From: Catonia carolina
Lineage: Eukaryota > Arthropoda > Insecta > Hemiptera > Achilidae
NCBI GenBank assembly: GCA_035578175.1
Contig: JAQMRL010000008.1
Coordinates: 89,818,541 to 89,882,540 of the forward strand
Direction: 5' to 3'
DNA: 64,000 nucleotides
In this document: positions 12,010 through 24,195 of the stretch, piece by piece
Numbering within the stretch: the stretch's first letter is position 1
Layout: every line of letters begins with the position of its first letter
Program-made: the position numbers and the translations under genes
The notes under the pieces: model-generated
Seen by the model: only the letters and a program-made list of their open reading frames with translations
Database searches by the model: none
Told to the model about the DNA's origin: nothing

Positions 12010-12857
12010 CTTAAAAGACGTTCTTTTTGCCAATGTAAACAATGAAACACATTAAATTTAATCATAAGTGGATGACACTAAATAAAAATCATCCTGACTT
12101 TTGATGAACAAAATACGGGAAATCACCAATTAAAGCAAATAAGAACAATAAAATTACACAAATTGAACATTAACCACTGTAGAAAAAAGCACTTTAAAAT
12201 TTAAAAGTCGGAAGTTTTTTTTAATTTTGGAAAATATGGATTATATACACTTTTGCCCTAAAATTTGGCCGGCCCGTGGTGTAGTGGTCAGCGCAACTAG
12301 CTATTATGCCGGGGTCCCGGGTTCGATTCCCGGTCAGGTCTGGCATTTTTTTCATCTGTAAATCACCGCATATCATTACCTAAGCACAAGCCCAAGGCTT
12401 CTGTAGGCATCATCACTCATCATCACTGTTAAAGCCGTAATCTTTAAAAAAGATTTATCACAAAATCACAACCCCAGAATTTTAGTAGACATGCAGCTTA
12501 TTCCATCTTGCGGTGTACAAAAACAAGTAGGCCTATACGAGAATTGAAAGAAAATCGTAGAAGCCGTTTTTGAGAATATTGAAAAAAGTGAAAAATCGCA
12601 AAAATAAATTGGTCCTTCCGGTTGACCGATTTTGATTGAAATGTCCGTATCTGATCCCCTCATGGTAACTAATTTCCAAGTGTCAACTTCGTACGATTTT
12701 CCGTTCTTCACTTATTTTGTTTACGCGCGCGCGCGCACACACACCAATTCCATAAAACACTGTTATTGGGCTCAAAAAATCTCAAAGTTTATTTCCAGTA
12801 AAAACTCTTATAAACATCAAATTTCCTTATACAGTATTTCATATACAAGAAAAGTAA
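12010..12857 (+). mobile_element. Repeat F, copy 5, interrupted by a SINE
   Basis: It begins with ttctttttgccaatgtaaac, is split by a family A SINE (12267-12432), resumes at aaagccgtaatc, and carries a CG/CA microsatellite at about 12725-12745. It ends near aagaaaagtaaa. Confidence 0.65.
12267..12432 (+). mobile_element. tRNA-derived SINE, family A, copy 2, nested in repeat F
   Basis: It has cccgtggtgtagtggtcagc (A box) and gggttcgattcccgg (B box), then a tail with atcattacctaagcac and aaggcttctgtaggcatcat. The F sequence resumes on either side, so the SINE is younger than this F copy. Confidence 0.8.
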
Positions 12858-13390
12858 ATCCTTTTTGAATGAACTGTACAATCCAGTATTAGTTTCTCCT
12901 CCAGAGCGGATCACACACTGTAGATATACGAGTATGTTTGACTTCAGTCATGAATGAAACATTAAATCAGTTAAAACCGAACTTATTGAAAATGTTGCCA
13001 CATCTAATACGATTTCACTACATATGTTGACAAAGATCGCGGGAAAATAAAATATGGTTCTTTCAGTGAAAATTATAAAAGAACTAGGAGACAACTCAAT
13101 CAACATGAAACACAACTTCACTTATATTTATTTCATACAGGGAAAGAGAAAGTAAATCCTTTTTAATGTTTTACAAAAGACTGGTAGTTTCTGCTTCAGA
13201 ACAGATAATACGAACACACCCTTCTAGATGGGCCTACCATATGTCTGGCTCCAGGGGTCATAAATGTGAAATCAGTTGAAATCCAAATTATTGAAAATGT
13301 TGTTACATAAATATTTTTTACAAGATTTCATTATCAAAGATCGCCGCGGAAAATTAAAAATAAGGAACTTACAGAAAAATTATTTAAAAA
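12837..13390 (+). repeat. Diverged tandem duplication, unit about 290 bp
   Basis: Blocks in 12837-13100 recur in order in 13124-13390: agtaaatcctttt, tagtttctnct, attgaaaatgttg, aaagatcgc-gg. Only the left unit touches the F end, so the unit may include an F terminus. Confidence 0.5.
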
Positions 13391-13682
13391 AAATAATAAA
13401 TGAATATTAATATTAAATGACCATATCTATCCATATGCCATGTTGCTGCCATTTTGCGGGGTAACACAATTTGTCCCCTTCACTAATCCGACTGTAAATA
13501 CAAGCCTCGAGGGCCATTCATCATAACTTGTCAAAATTTTAAGTACACTACACTACTTTATGGATACGGAGAGAGTCAGTAAGTTTTCTGAAACTGCATG
13601 AACTAATGGTTTAATTTTAGCAACAGATGTGTTGCTAAATTTCTATAATTTCATTTTTTCTCAGAAAAAGTTATAAAAATCT

Positions 13683-14074
13683 TGTTGTTTAGGTCATCAG
13701 CCAAAAGGCTGGTTTGAACCTGTAGAGGTTTTACTAAGTAAAACAAGGAGTGAGGTGGTTTACCATTGCCTTCCTCACCGAGTGAAAAATTACGCTTATC
13801 AGCATGCCAGGCCCTCTGAAAAGCACAGATTTTCCACTCTGCAAATGACACCTTCACTTCATTCACCACAGGGTCTGGCTGTATAATGAAATTCATTACT
13901 TTCAGAGGAGATAACTCTGATTAGTGTCTTTTGCACCTCTACCTCTTCTGTTCTTAAATGATTCAGTCATTTAATTGGCTGACCATGTGATAAGAAACAG
14001 AACTATTTATTTTAGCCCTGCAATGGACAGATTGAGTGTAAATAAATTGACACTCCACCTGTCTGTTATGGGCT
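13683..14074 (+). mobile_element. Repeat E, copy 3 (full length)
   Basis: It runs from tgttgtttaggtcatcagcc to ccacctgtctgttatgggc. It has gaggttttactaagtaaaac, a Phe/Ile-coding-like antisense frame and the same ends as seven other copies. It is about 390 bp without inverted ends or a clear tRNA head; the class is unknown. Confidence 0.75.
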
Positions 14075-15270
14075 GATAAAAATCTTAAAAAGTGGATTAA
14101 ACATGTTACGTTTAATCAAAATAATTGACCATAACAAATACACCATAAAATAAAAACTGATTGATTATAATTTAAAAAATATTTTTCATATTAAATAAAA
14201 TACATTTCAGTTCTCCCTTAAGTTTTCCACGAATTAAATCTACTTTTCACAAATTTCTTTTGCCAGAAGAAACAAAATTATCGAAATTAGACCTCGGTAA
14301 AAAAAGGCCCGACCACAAAAAAGGAAGGATCATTCGATAAATAGTGTTCACAAACTGTCCAAAATTGTAAAACGCATTAAGTGATGCTATTATAGAAACC
14401 GTATCTAAACAAAATATACAAAATTTGTTTAATAAACATTACAAACAATCAAAACTGAGAAACCAACCTTTAAAATCTACCAAGCGTACGATATAACCAC
14501 ATAGCACGGAATAAAATAACCAACTACTATTTGTTCTAAACGGTTATGTAAAGATAAGGTTTCAAAAAAAATGGTAAAAAAATACAAAAGGATGAATGAC
14601 AAAAAGTAGAATTACATACATCAATCCTACTTGTCTGGCCTTAGTCAGAAATTGGGTTAATAACACGGCGCCCGCCAGACATTACACAAAATGTCTTTAA
14701 AACCGGACAAAAGAATGTTCGGTTTACCAAGATTCTCTTGACCGGACAGACATGAAGAGAACCAAACCACCTGGAAACACTAGTGAAGGGAGTTGTTAGT
14801 CATATTACCCATTTTGAAAAATTTTGTTTCTGTGAATCCATCAACTTCCTGTTGATAGAATCCTTGCGAAGAGTTACAAACCATAAAGAACAATGGAAGA
14901 AAAAATAAAGCAAAATTTGTAGCAGAGTACAAGTGCCGTGTGGGTGGTACAGGTCTTATCGCAACCTCTGGCAGTATAAGAGAAAGATTACTAAAAAGAA
15001 ATCTACGAAAGAATAATCAAGTCAATCCGCAAAATTTTCAACAGACTAGTCAAATTTATTTTTTATACAAGTGCTTCTACTCCCACATCCATAAATAAAA
15101 GAAAAAATTAAAACAGAAAACGTAAAAACCAAAAACAATAATTAAAATTAAAAAAGTTAAAAAAATCCTAAGCTCTTCTGTTTTTATTAAACAATACATC
15201 TTTCAAGTAAAATACAATATCTTAATAAAAAGGGAGAAAAAATTAAATGACCTACTTATTTTTAACTTTT

Positions 15271-15664
15271 GCCCATAACAGACAGGTGGAGTGTCAAATT
15301 ATTTACACTCAATCTGTTAGTTGCAGGGTTAAAATAAATAGTTCTGTTATCTTATCACATGGTCAGCCAATTAAATGACTGACTCATTTAAGAACAGAAG
15401 AGGTGAAGGTGTAAAAGACACTAATCAGAGTTATCTCCTCTGAAAGTAATGAATTTCATTATACAGCCAGACCCTGTGGTGAATGAAGTGAAGGTGTCAT
15501 TTGCAGAGTGGAAAATATGTGCTTTTCAGACATAATTTTCGGCATGCTGATAAGCGTACTTTTCCACTTAGTGATGAAGGCATGATAAACCACCTCACTC
15601 CTCGTTTTACTTAGTAAAACCTCTACAGGTTCAAACCAGCCTTTCGGGTAATGACCTAAACAAC
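15271..15664 (-). mobile_element. Repeat E, copy 4 (full length)
   Basis: The reverse orientation starts gcccataacagacaggtgga and ends aatgacctaaacaac. Confidence 0.75.
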
Positions 15665-16101
15665 ATTTTTCACTTAATCAAAATTGGTAAAAATTAAAAA
15701 AATTAACTTAAGAATATAATAACAAATGGACCCAGGGAATTCTTAGAAAAATTATATAAATACAGTACTTCATAAAACAATAGCGGTTCAATATTACAAA
15801 GAAAAAAAGATGATAACCTATCTTAATACAAAAATAAAATATGTAATTTACTAAAATAATGAAGCTATAAATTAAACGGTGAGTAAGTAGTTTTATCAAC
15901 CTAATATTGAACACTAAGTTATTTATTTTCACAAGCAAGAAAAAATAAATTAAAAAAAGGCTAATCTGTATCAGAAGACAAGCAACAGTGGAGAAATGAG
16001 TCATAGAAATACATACAAACCGGAAACTAGCAATGGAAAAGGAGGGGAGTAACAGACGGTTAGCTATTCCAAGAATCTTGACATGAATGAGGTAAGCTAC
16101 A

Positions 16102-16150
16102 TTACGTCACGGATGTTGCAGAAGGTGACGTCAGTCATTTTTGTGACGTT
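16102..16150. promoter_or_regulatory. Cluster of three CRE-like sites
   Basis: ttacgtca (16102-16109), a perfect palindromic tgacgtca (16126-16133) and tgacgttt (from 16144) fall within 50 bp, next to a short GC-rich patch. CRE motifs bind CREB/ATF factors. Function here is inferred only. Confidence 0.4.
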
Positions 16151-17171
16151 TAATACGGGATCTCCCGCCTTACCAAACTAAACTAACCGACTATTAACTA
16201 TACAATGGAAAACTATTAAACTGTTGTGTGATCTATTAATAGACATTAAAAGTAAATAACACGCGATAAAAATAAAAAGTAATTAAAATAACTAATACAA
16301 TGTTCAGTGATTAAAATTAGACAAAAGAATCATATTAAGTTATTATCTGCAAACAATTTAGCGCGCTTCATTAAATAACTACCAATACAAACGCACACGT
16401 AATTGAAAAACACCAAAATTAGCCGACTGATAAAACGATGATTCATAACAAAGAGGTCAACTAATCAGCAACGTGACGCAATTTGCACAAAAAAAATCGA
16501 AAATCATCAAAATACATTAGTAATCAAGTTCAAGTTTAACATTCAAAGAAATAACAAAAAGGTCGCCACTTCAATTCCCGAACCGAACATTTTGAATAAT
16601 AATATAATTAATAAATTAGAAATTTAAAAAACTAATATTTTTTTAATAGTACATCGAAATATATTTTGATCTTATTATAGAATATAACCTCAAAATGATA
16701 CTATATATTGTATCCAAGAGATAGGAACAGAACGTGTCCTGGAATCTTATTTTAACTTTCTCACATTGTTTTCCTAGTAAAAAAGCAAAATCATTTGAAT
16801 GAAAGTAACTTTTATAATAAAAGTACAAAAAAATCTATTACAGAAAATGTTGGGAGTTTATTTACGAATAATCAATGAACGTGGTATAACTTAACCTATA
16901 TTAAAAAAAAAAAATGGGAGACAAAGGCAAACGAGATCCGCATAACAATTCACAGTATTCAGGTGATCGAAAACAAAGAATTAAAATGTGACAATGGTAG
17001 AGGTTCGTTGAATTAATATAAAATACATCCAATCGTATAACAACAAAATATCAAAAACTAATGAATGTAGCAACGACTACCTTATATAAAATGTTTACAT
17101 TAACCGCAATAATTATTTGGTAGTGTTCCAAAAATGTTTAAGACTAAACAAAGAAATTGAACAAAACCAAC

Positions 17172-17301
17172 CTGGTGGATGCCAGTACTGTATCCGACCG
17201 AATTGCCAATTTTCGTCCGCAGGTGGTACATGATTATTAATTTGTTCATTTAATAACAAATTCGTTGGTGGTAAATAATTAATACTTGTAACCGACACCA
17301 T
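17172..17301 (-). CDS. Candidate alternative first exon of PUR-alpha
   Basis: A minus-strand ATG at 17301 opens 43 codons ending at CCAG|gttggt with one base left over (phase 1). That is exactly the phase exon 3 (125-240) needs. The start reads MVSVTSINYLPP and the end NWQFGRIQYWHPP. There is no stop, the content is compositionally coding-like, and the upstream 300 bp are CpG-rich in an AT-rich setting. It lies in the large PUR-alpha intron on the same strand. Inference: a second promoter gives a PUR-alpha isoform with a different N-terminus, replacing exons 1 and 2. I do not recognise the peptide itself. The match in phase alone has a one-in-three chance of being accidental, and it could be the first exon of an unrelated nested gene. 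Confidence 0.5.
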
Positions 17302-17620
17302 GTTTGAGACTGAGATAAGAGTTCATCACCGAACATCTATCAGTAAACAAAAAGAACGCCACCACATTCGAACCGGTCCGACACCAACCACCGACATGTG
17401 AACACTAAACCGTATTTTACTTTTCATGATTATCGTAAGTTCATTCATTCATTCATGCCGGCCGGAGACGATTCACGGCACAAGAATGCAAAGAGCGGGA
17501 GACAAACTCCGCGCGGCTATCCGACGTTCTCCAATTGGCAAACAACACGTCATCAGTAGGTCACAAATTCCCCCTCCAACTAAACGATCACTCGTGATTC
17601 CAGGAAAACCATAACATAAC
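17302..17620 (-). promoter_or_regulatory. CpG-rich flank upstream of the alternative exon; candidate promoter
   Basis: This stretch is clearly richer in G+C and CpG (for example gccggccggagacg and ctccgcgcggctatccgacg) than the surrounding intron and carries no repeat seen elsewhere here. Its position directly 5' of a minus-strand ATG exon suggests a promoter and 5' UTR. No core element is decisive. Confidence 0.4.
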
Positions 17621-18015
17621 AAACAAGACACCGACGCCTTCGACACATAAAAATAATACACTCATACTTTCTTTAAACAAGTTCTTCCGGAAAAACTATT
17701 TCCACAAAAAATAACAACTAAAATTAATTATTCCCGCTGTTCTTTTCATCACAATTCTAATCAGCATCACATGACTCAAGACAAACTATGAATCAACAAC
17801 TTTAAAATAAATTACAATGTAATCAGACCAGTACCAAAAGAATAACTTCATATTTTTATCTTACATTATAATAAAATAAATAACCTTGACATTTCAGTTC
17901 TAAATTATTATACTCCTCGATAACTAGGCTAACCATACGTCCAGAATTAACGAATGCCTGGAATTTTCGGATATCAGTGTAAAAGTAGATATAAATTCTA
18001 ACGTTGTTGTTATCA

Positions 18016-18401
18016 GCCCAAAACAAACAGGTGGAGTGTAAAATTATTTCCACTTAATCTGTTAGTAGCAGGGTTAAAAAATAGTTCTGTTTCTTGTCAC
18101 GTGGTCAGTCAATTAAACAACTGAATCATTTAAGAACAGAAGACGTACAGGTGTAAAAGACAATAATCAGAATTATCTCCACTGAAAGTAATGAATTTCA
18201 TTATACAGCCAGACCTGTGGCGAATGGAGCGAAGGTTTCATTTGCATAGTCGAAAATATGTGCTTTTTAGAGGGCTTTATAAACTAATAAGCATACTTTT
18301 CAACTCAGTGAGGAAGGCACTGGGTTAAACCACTTCAATCCTCATTTTACTTAATAAAACCTCTTCAGGTTCACCCTTTTGGCTGATGACCAAAACAACA
18401 A
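18016..18401 (-). mobile_element. Repeat E, copy 5 (full length, diverged)
   Basis: It runs from gcccaaaacaaacaggtgga to ggctgatgaccaaaacaaca, with all the internal blocks. Confidence 0.7.
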
Positions 18402-18697
18402 TACAACATTGTATGCAGCGATGCTAGGCTGTTAAAAGTTAATTAAAAGATTTCTTGTGTGGACTTTTAAGAAAAAAATATAACTGATACGGTGTTCCTT
18501 GACAAAAGTGCTATCATCAGAGAAATATCACAACCGTCCAATTCCAGGGCAAGAAAAAGAATCCGATGGTACTGATGTAATCGCAGGACCCACTACTAAG
18601 TAAATTTTTGGATGTTTTTATGCCTACTTCTAGTTAAGATTATTATTCTAAAAATAAAAATTTAGAAAATAATTATTTGGAAATTAATCGTAAACCG

Positions 18698-18785
18698 CCT
18701 CCTTCCGTAACGATTAGCGCGCTAGCATACCACGCGGAGGTCGATTCCCGGCCAGGGTCTGGGAATTTTCACATAAAAAAAATAC
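18698..18785 (+). mobile_element. tRNA-derived SINE, family B, 5' fragment
   Basis: ccgtaacgattagcgcgcta and ggtcgattcccggccagggt match the head of family B. The body is missing. Confidence 0.5.
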
Positions 18786-19539
18786 TTTGTATATTATTAC
18801 TAAAAAAACCCTTTCAAAAAGAATTTCCGGGATTAGAGTTCAGAAATTATGGTACGTCTATCGATAACTCCAGAATAGTTCCTTGATGGTTCAGTCAACA
18901 CGACTTGACCTATCAAGACAAGACTTTGAACTCTGAAGACTGTGCCGCCTTTAGAGGACCCCAAGCCCAGAAAACTTCACACATCATTCATTAGAATACT
19001 GTTCCTCAACTAAGGCGCTAATGACCAAATAGTTAATAGAAAACAAAAAACCATATGCGATTGAACAAATGTTCAACCACTTCACAACTACAGTGGATTT
19101 TAATAAGGTTTCGTCGGGAATCAAACTATGGACCTTCCGCTTTACAATTCGGCCTAAAACAATGGTCATAATATACCATGTGTATGCAGGCGACAAAGAG
19201 ACAAGATAAGGCAAGCATTGGCGTAAATAAGGAAAGGAGATCCAGGTGTCCAGACATCCCCCGTAATGTAAAAAAATAAAAATTTATGATTGTTAAATTT
19301 GACCAATAGCAGGAAACCTACAAAGTTAAATTAAATAACAAACTACAATAATTTAAACTTACGTCGCTTAACGAATTTCGTTAATATTAGTTATTTATTC
19401 AGATCACTGTACAATCACCTCTTGTTTTAAGGTTATTTGGTTTCGGCTGCGCTCGGCTTTTTAGGTAATGCATAAAACACCCACCACTGTATACTAGGTG
19501 GAAGAGGCTCGTTCTCCTTCACGGAAAATAGTTTCGAGC

Positions 19540-20216
19540 AATCAAAACCGGTAAATTTTTCACTTTTCTGCGATGTTCTCAAAAACTGGTCCTACGATTT
19601 TTTTAAATCATCTCATTTACTTAATTTATTACAAGATATTTTTTCAACAAGATAGGGTAGGCGATTTTTGTTTGCTGAAATTCTTGAGGCTTTTTTCACG
19701 TAAAAAAATTGTTTTTTTTTAAGATTGCGGTTTTAATATACATTTTAGCGCAAAAATGTATATAATAAAAGTATTAGAGAATTTAAAATCCTACAACTTT
19801 TATTTCAAACATTTTTTTGAATAACGCTTGGTATAGCGGTAATTAGCGATTTTCTGTTTTTTTTCCTCACGAAAACTTGTGAAAAATTGATTTTTTAAAG
19901 ATTTCGGCCTTAGTATGCATTTTACGACAAAAGTGTATTTAATCAAATTTATAGGAAATTAAAAGATCTAGAACTTTTATTTAAAATATTTTATTCTACA
20001 GAGCCTAGTTTAGCGTGAAGAGTGATTTTCCGTATTTTTAAGCCAAACTAAGATTGATTTTCATTTTGCGTCTTTCACTCATGATTAAAATTAGGTTATG
20101 TTTATTGAAGTTAGTTTTTTGTTTATTTCTAATGTTTTATTACTAATTTTAGGTTTATGGTTAATTATTTGCATTAGCAAGAGAAAGTTGTGTGAGTGTT
20201 TCACACCAGATTTTTA
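19540..20216 (-). mobile_element. Repeat F, copy 6
   Basis: The reverse orientation ends tagcaagagaaagttgtgtg and tttcacaccagattttt at the right. Its left end is truncated at atcaaaaccggtaaa, before the microsatellite. Confidence 0.7.
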
Positions 20217-20377
20217 TAATAACATACGATCAAGTTGTTTTCACATTCGCCAATTCGATACCGGTGATAGCAAAATACTTTTATAACGCACACAGTATTT
20301 TGTAGGATTGTTTTTTAAACTCGATGCAAGTCTGTGCATGTCGATGTAGACTCCGACCTGCCGCCGGTCTGCTAACT

Positions 20378-20389
20378 CCCCCCCCCCCC
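20378..20389. repeat. Poly(C) run of 12
   Basis: An uninterrupted C12, unusual for this base composition. Confidence 0.8.
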
Positions 20390-21125
20390 TCCCGGCAGTT
20401 GTTACTTTTTCATTAGCTTGTGTCTGACAATCTCCAATGAAATACTTATTACAGTATATAGGCCTATCACTTTTCTGCTTTATATATTTTAAAATTAATC
20501 TTCGTTCCTTGCATCCGAATTCGTATTAAATGTAACGAGAACAACAATATCTGTACCTAAGGAGTAAAATGGTGTTAACTCCATTTTTACAACTTTTCAG
20601 AAGAGACAAAAACCAAATTTTTTCTTTTCATTATTGTAAAAAATGTTTTATAGATACTAAAAATACCAAATACCGAAATTTACAGCTAAAAAGCTGCACA
20701 AACAGCACCAGCCAGCTTTAGCTTTTTTTAACTGCCAGCTTCTGATCTACATACTAAAAAATCTGTGATCTGTGGGCGCAGTCACCTCCGCCCATCGTTA
20801 TATTTCCAAATTCCTGATTAACTCAAAAAAATAAAGGATTTCTTTGAATAAGTTTTAGCAGGATTCCCCAGGAAAACTAAGTAGCGGTGATTTGCGGAAG
20901 TTTTCTTAGTTTTAGATGAAATAATACAGTTTTCAAAAATCTGGAAAACTTAATCTGTTCACCGTCCCATTCGAAGATTCGGAATGTTTAAGACTTTCAA
21001 GAGTAGAAAACGAAAATATTATAACAACAAAATGTGAAGTTAATATATGGTTAGTACAACCTTTAAAAATTCAAGAAATCGCAGTTAACACTGTGTGGAT
21101 TAAATAGATCATTTCTTGTGATTTC

Positions 21126-21182
21126 AGAGGTAGTGTTAACTCAATTTTACCAAAATAGGAGTTAACATATTTTACCTCTAGG
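21126..21182. repeat. 57-bp stem-loop
   Basis: agaggtagtgttaactc pairs with gagttaacatattttacctct around a short AT-rich loop. A similar ggtgttaactccatttttac occurs at about 20572, so it may be part of a larger decayed element. Confidence 0.45.
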
Positions 21183-21570
21183 GCACAGATATGCTTTATT
21201 CATTTTACTCATGGTACTATGCATAAACAAAGGATCGACACTACTGACTTGCTCTAAGTGCGAAACAGTCATAGTGCATAAACAGAGATCTAACGAGGTC
21301 GCTAATAATAATAGCCACCACGTTAGATCTGTGAATCGTACCCGTTTTAAAGTGATAAATTTTTCAAGCCCAGACAAAACGTTACTCAGCAGTCTAGTCT
21401 AGGTAATTGCTGACCAGCCCAACGTGACAACCAATACAAGTTCTTGTTTATTTCACCCAACAATTAGGGCATGGAACAATATTGTTGTATCGCCTATAAT
21501 AAGAGTCTTATTTTAATTAAATCCGACTGTTCTGCACATTAAAGCTAATGCTAACGACAAGGAGCAAGAT

Positions 21571-21661
21571 GAAAATGAGTTACCTGACCAGGAATCGAAC
21601 AAAGAACTCCTGGCATAGAAGCAAAGTGTGTTAATCCCATTTTGTTTTTATTACTGGGCCC
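21571..21661 (-). mobile_element. tRNA-derived SINE, family A, 5' fragment
   Basis: On the minus strand it reads ttctatgccaggagttcttt and gttcgattcctggtcaggt, matching the family A B box and head. Confidence 0.55.
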
Positions 21662-21720
21662 CTAGAGAATTCGTATAAGTTTCAAAATATTCAGTCTGCT
21701 TCATTTCTAATGAGGTTTCT

Positions 21721-22091
21721 GTTGTTATTTAGGGCAAGAGCCGAAAGGCTGGTTTGAAGAACCTCTAAAGGCTTTACTAAGTAATTAGGAGTGAGATGGT
21801 ATACCATGCCCTCACTGAGTGGAAAAGTATACTTATCAGCATGCCAGGCCCTTCCACCCTGCAAATGACACCTTCACTTATTCACCACAGGGTCTGACTA
21901 CAATGAAAATTATTACTCTTAAAGGAATAACTCTGATTAGTGTACTTTACAGCTCTATTTTTTCTGTTGTTAAATGTTTCAATAATATATAATTTGGTAA
22001 CCATTTGATAAGAAATATAACTATTTTTTGTATCCCTGGAACTAGCAGATCGAGTACAAATAATTTAATACTCCACGTGTCTGTTATGGGC
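21721..22091 (+). mobile_element. Repeat E, copy 6
   Basis: It runs from gttgttatttagggcaagag to cacgtgtctgttatgggc with small internal losses. Confidence 0.7.
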
Positions 22092-22453
22092 AATGCGGTT
22101 TCTGTTAAATCTAAATTAACTAAAAACTTTTAATTATCCTATCTTACTCTGGATCTGTCGAAATAACAACTAAACCGATCACGTATCCGGAAATACATTC
22201 AACCCGAGATAATCCTTTGAAAAATTTTAAAAACCAACAGAATCTCCAGTAACCACAAAATAAGTTGAACGCACAATAAACCACCGGTTTATCTGTAGGC
22301 CCATTACCCAGTCTGGTAGTTTTTTTTTTTGTAAATTTTATTATTTGTCAAAAAATTACCGTACTTTTAACACAATTACGCAAAATATTAGTTTAGTTCT
22401 GAAACCGTGCCATCACTGACTTATTAATATTCAAAAAGTAGAGATTACGCTAG

Positions 22454-22663
22454 TTGGATCTACTTGTAGACACTAATACTGTAGAAGAGAATATTGAGCA
22501 GTGGTTGAGAACCCTTGACGGACATGATCAAGGGTTTGAAAACGTGACTGATGCTGAGTTAATAGCAGGAGTCCAAAAGACAATAGCAGGCCCAAGCACT
22601 CGAGAAGCGAAGACGGCAACAAGCTATAATTTAAGTACAAAACAACGTATGCAAGCGATTTAA
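22454..22663 (+). pseudogene. pogo/Tigger-type transposase C-terminal remnant
   Basis: The frame reads VDTNTVEENIEQWLRTLDGH, then DQGFENVTDAELIAGVQK. The spacing W-x(4-5)-D-x-D-x-GF-x(2)-TD-x-E is typical of the C-terminus of DDE_1 transposases (pogo, Tigger, jerky). The catalytic core is absent. A Tigger-like end lies downstream at 24415-24470, so other repeats probably broke up one older element here. Confidence 0.55.
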
Positions 22664-22767
22664 AATCAACAGACATAAATAATCAAGAAGAATGATGATA
22701 ATTCGATACTCTGTGGGTATAAAAAGAAGATAGAAACTAATTTTTAAGACACAATAGAGAAGAGAAT

Positions 22768-23016
22768 TTTTTTAGCTTTTATTTGTTATCGGGAGCTATA
22801 CTTTATTGACAACCACCCAATTTGATCGCTGCTTTTTGCTGTGTTTTTTGGCGTGATTCGGCATAAATTGTTGAACAGGGACCCCCAGTGGAGTTTACTC
22901 AGGAATGGCTGTCAGCTGATCATCATACAAATTTGCTTGCCTAACTAGTGTTACTTAACAAATAATAGCGACTTTCTACCAGCTGACTGACTGGGCTGGT
23001 CCTAAGGCCAGAGAAG
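22768..23016 (-). mobile_element. Repeat G, copy 1
   Basis: On the minus strand it runs from ccagcccagtcagtcagctg through gggggtccctgttcaac to aacaaataaaagct and an A-rich end. It forms an inverted pair with the copy at 23949. The gttcaaactc-like block may be a B box, which would make it a SINE. Confidence 0.65.
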
Positions 23017-23474
23017 AGAATTACTGACATTTTCAAAAATTTACTATCGTCACAGACCATATAATATTTTTATCTAGTTATTCTTTCAAAGTATTTTTTT
23101 TAAATTTAGGTACTCTTTCATTATTGTAGAAGTCAACGGAATACCTGTTAATTATAAAGGGAAAACAAAATTTAAATTTCGTTCATCTATTATGGCAAAA
23201 CGGTGCGTCCACATAACCGCCATATGACGCTTGCCATTTCTCAGTAATCTGAGTGCCCCGTTATTAGAGTGTATCTATCTTGCCTATCATCAATCTCTCC
23301 CGGTGTATTTCATTACTATCCAATCGTGTTCATAATTCGATAAATAAAATTAAAAACGGTATAAAGTAACCAGTTTACCACTTAATGTACGAACGCAGTA
23401 TTGTCTGTAGTGTACTGATTTTTTACGTAGATTAACTTGATTTTTCGCAAGTCAATATCGAGATTGAACAGCGA

Positions 23475-23590
23475 ATGGCAATTTTGAATCTTTCTCCATG
23501 TGAAGAAGATGCAATGAAATTTTTCCAGGAACTTAACTTACAGCCAAAATATGTACATGATCGTTCATCAGCTTCTTTCAATATTTTTCA
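23475..23590 (+). other. Candidate first exon of an unidentified nested gene or transposon
   Basis: ATG opens 38 codons (MAILNLSPCEEDAMKFFQEL, then NLQPKYVHDRSSASFNIF) ending at a strong donor, TTTCA|gtaaga. It is acidic and coding-like, with no stop. No following exon was found. The AMKFFQELNL pattern loosely recalls the N-terminus of Merlin/ISXO2-type transposases, but I cannot support that. Confidence 0.3.
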
Positions 23591-23714
23591 GTAAGATTTT
23601 TAATTTTAATTTTCTATAGAACATTTTCATCCGAACCACCATTGATAGAAAAAAATACACATTTACTACCCAAATACGGGATATCCAATTCAATGAAAAA
23701 ATATACTACAGTAG

Positions 23715-23864
23715 TATGATGCTCAACTTAGCAACATCATGCGGTCTTGGGTTCGAATCCCATTCAGGCACGGCATATTTTCATACGTTACAAAAACCAT
23801 TTCATCCTTCACATTCTGCATTAGCAGTAATTGCAGAACAGTCGGACGTTAAACAAAAAAAAAA
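23715..23864 (+). mobile_element. tRNA-derived SINE, family C, copy 1
   Basis: It has gggttcgaatcccattcagg (B box), atttcatccttcac, gcagtaattgcagaacagtc and an A tail. The A-box half is eroded. Confidence 0.7.
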
Positions 23865-23948
23865 CCTGGCAACAGTGGAGACGGTTTACAGTAAAATTCA
23901 AGATTTAAAAAAATACTGTATAGTAATGTAAAAATACGTTAAAAATAT

Positions 23949-24195
23949 TTCGGCCTGCGGACCAGCCCAAACAGTCAGCTGGTAGAAGCTATTATTTGTT
24001 AAGTAACACCGGTTGGGCAAGCGACTTTGTATGGTGACCAGCTAACAGCCATTCATGAACAAACTCTACTGGGGGTCCCTGTTCAAACTCACGCCTAATC
24101 TACGTCAAATAATACAGAAAAAGCAGCGATCAAATTGGGTAGTTGTCCATAATGTACAGTTCCCGATAACAAATAAAAGCTAAACAAAAGAAAAG
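23949..24195 (+). mobile_element. Repeat G, copy 2
   Basis: It runs from cggcctgcggaccagccc through actgggggtccctgttcaaa to aacaaataaaagctaaac. It serves as the empty-site reference for the insertion in copy 3 (54799-55193). Confidence 0.7.

Noticed and set aside
12267..12345. Possible functional tRNA gene (good A and B boxes)
   Set aside because: No paired acceptor stem or anticodon arm, and the same head recurs with a common tail at three other places, so it is a SINE. The same applies to the heads of families B, C and D.
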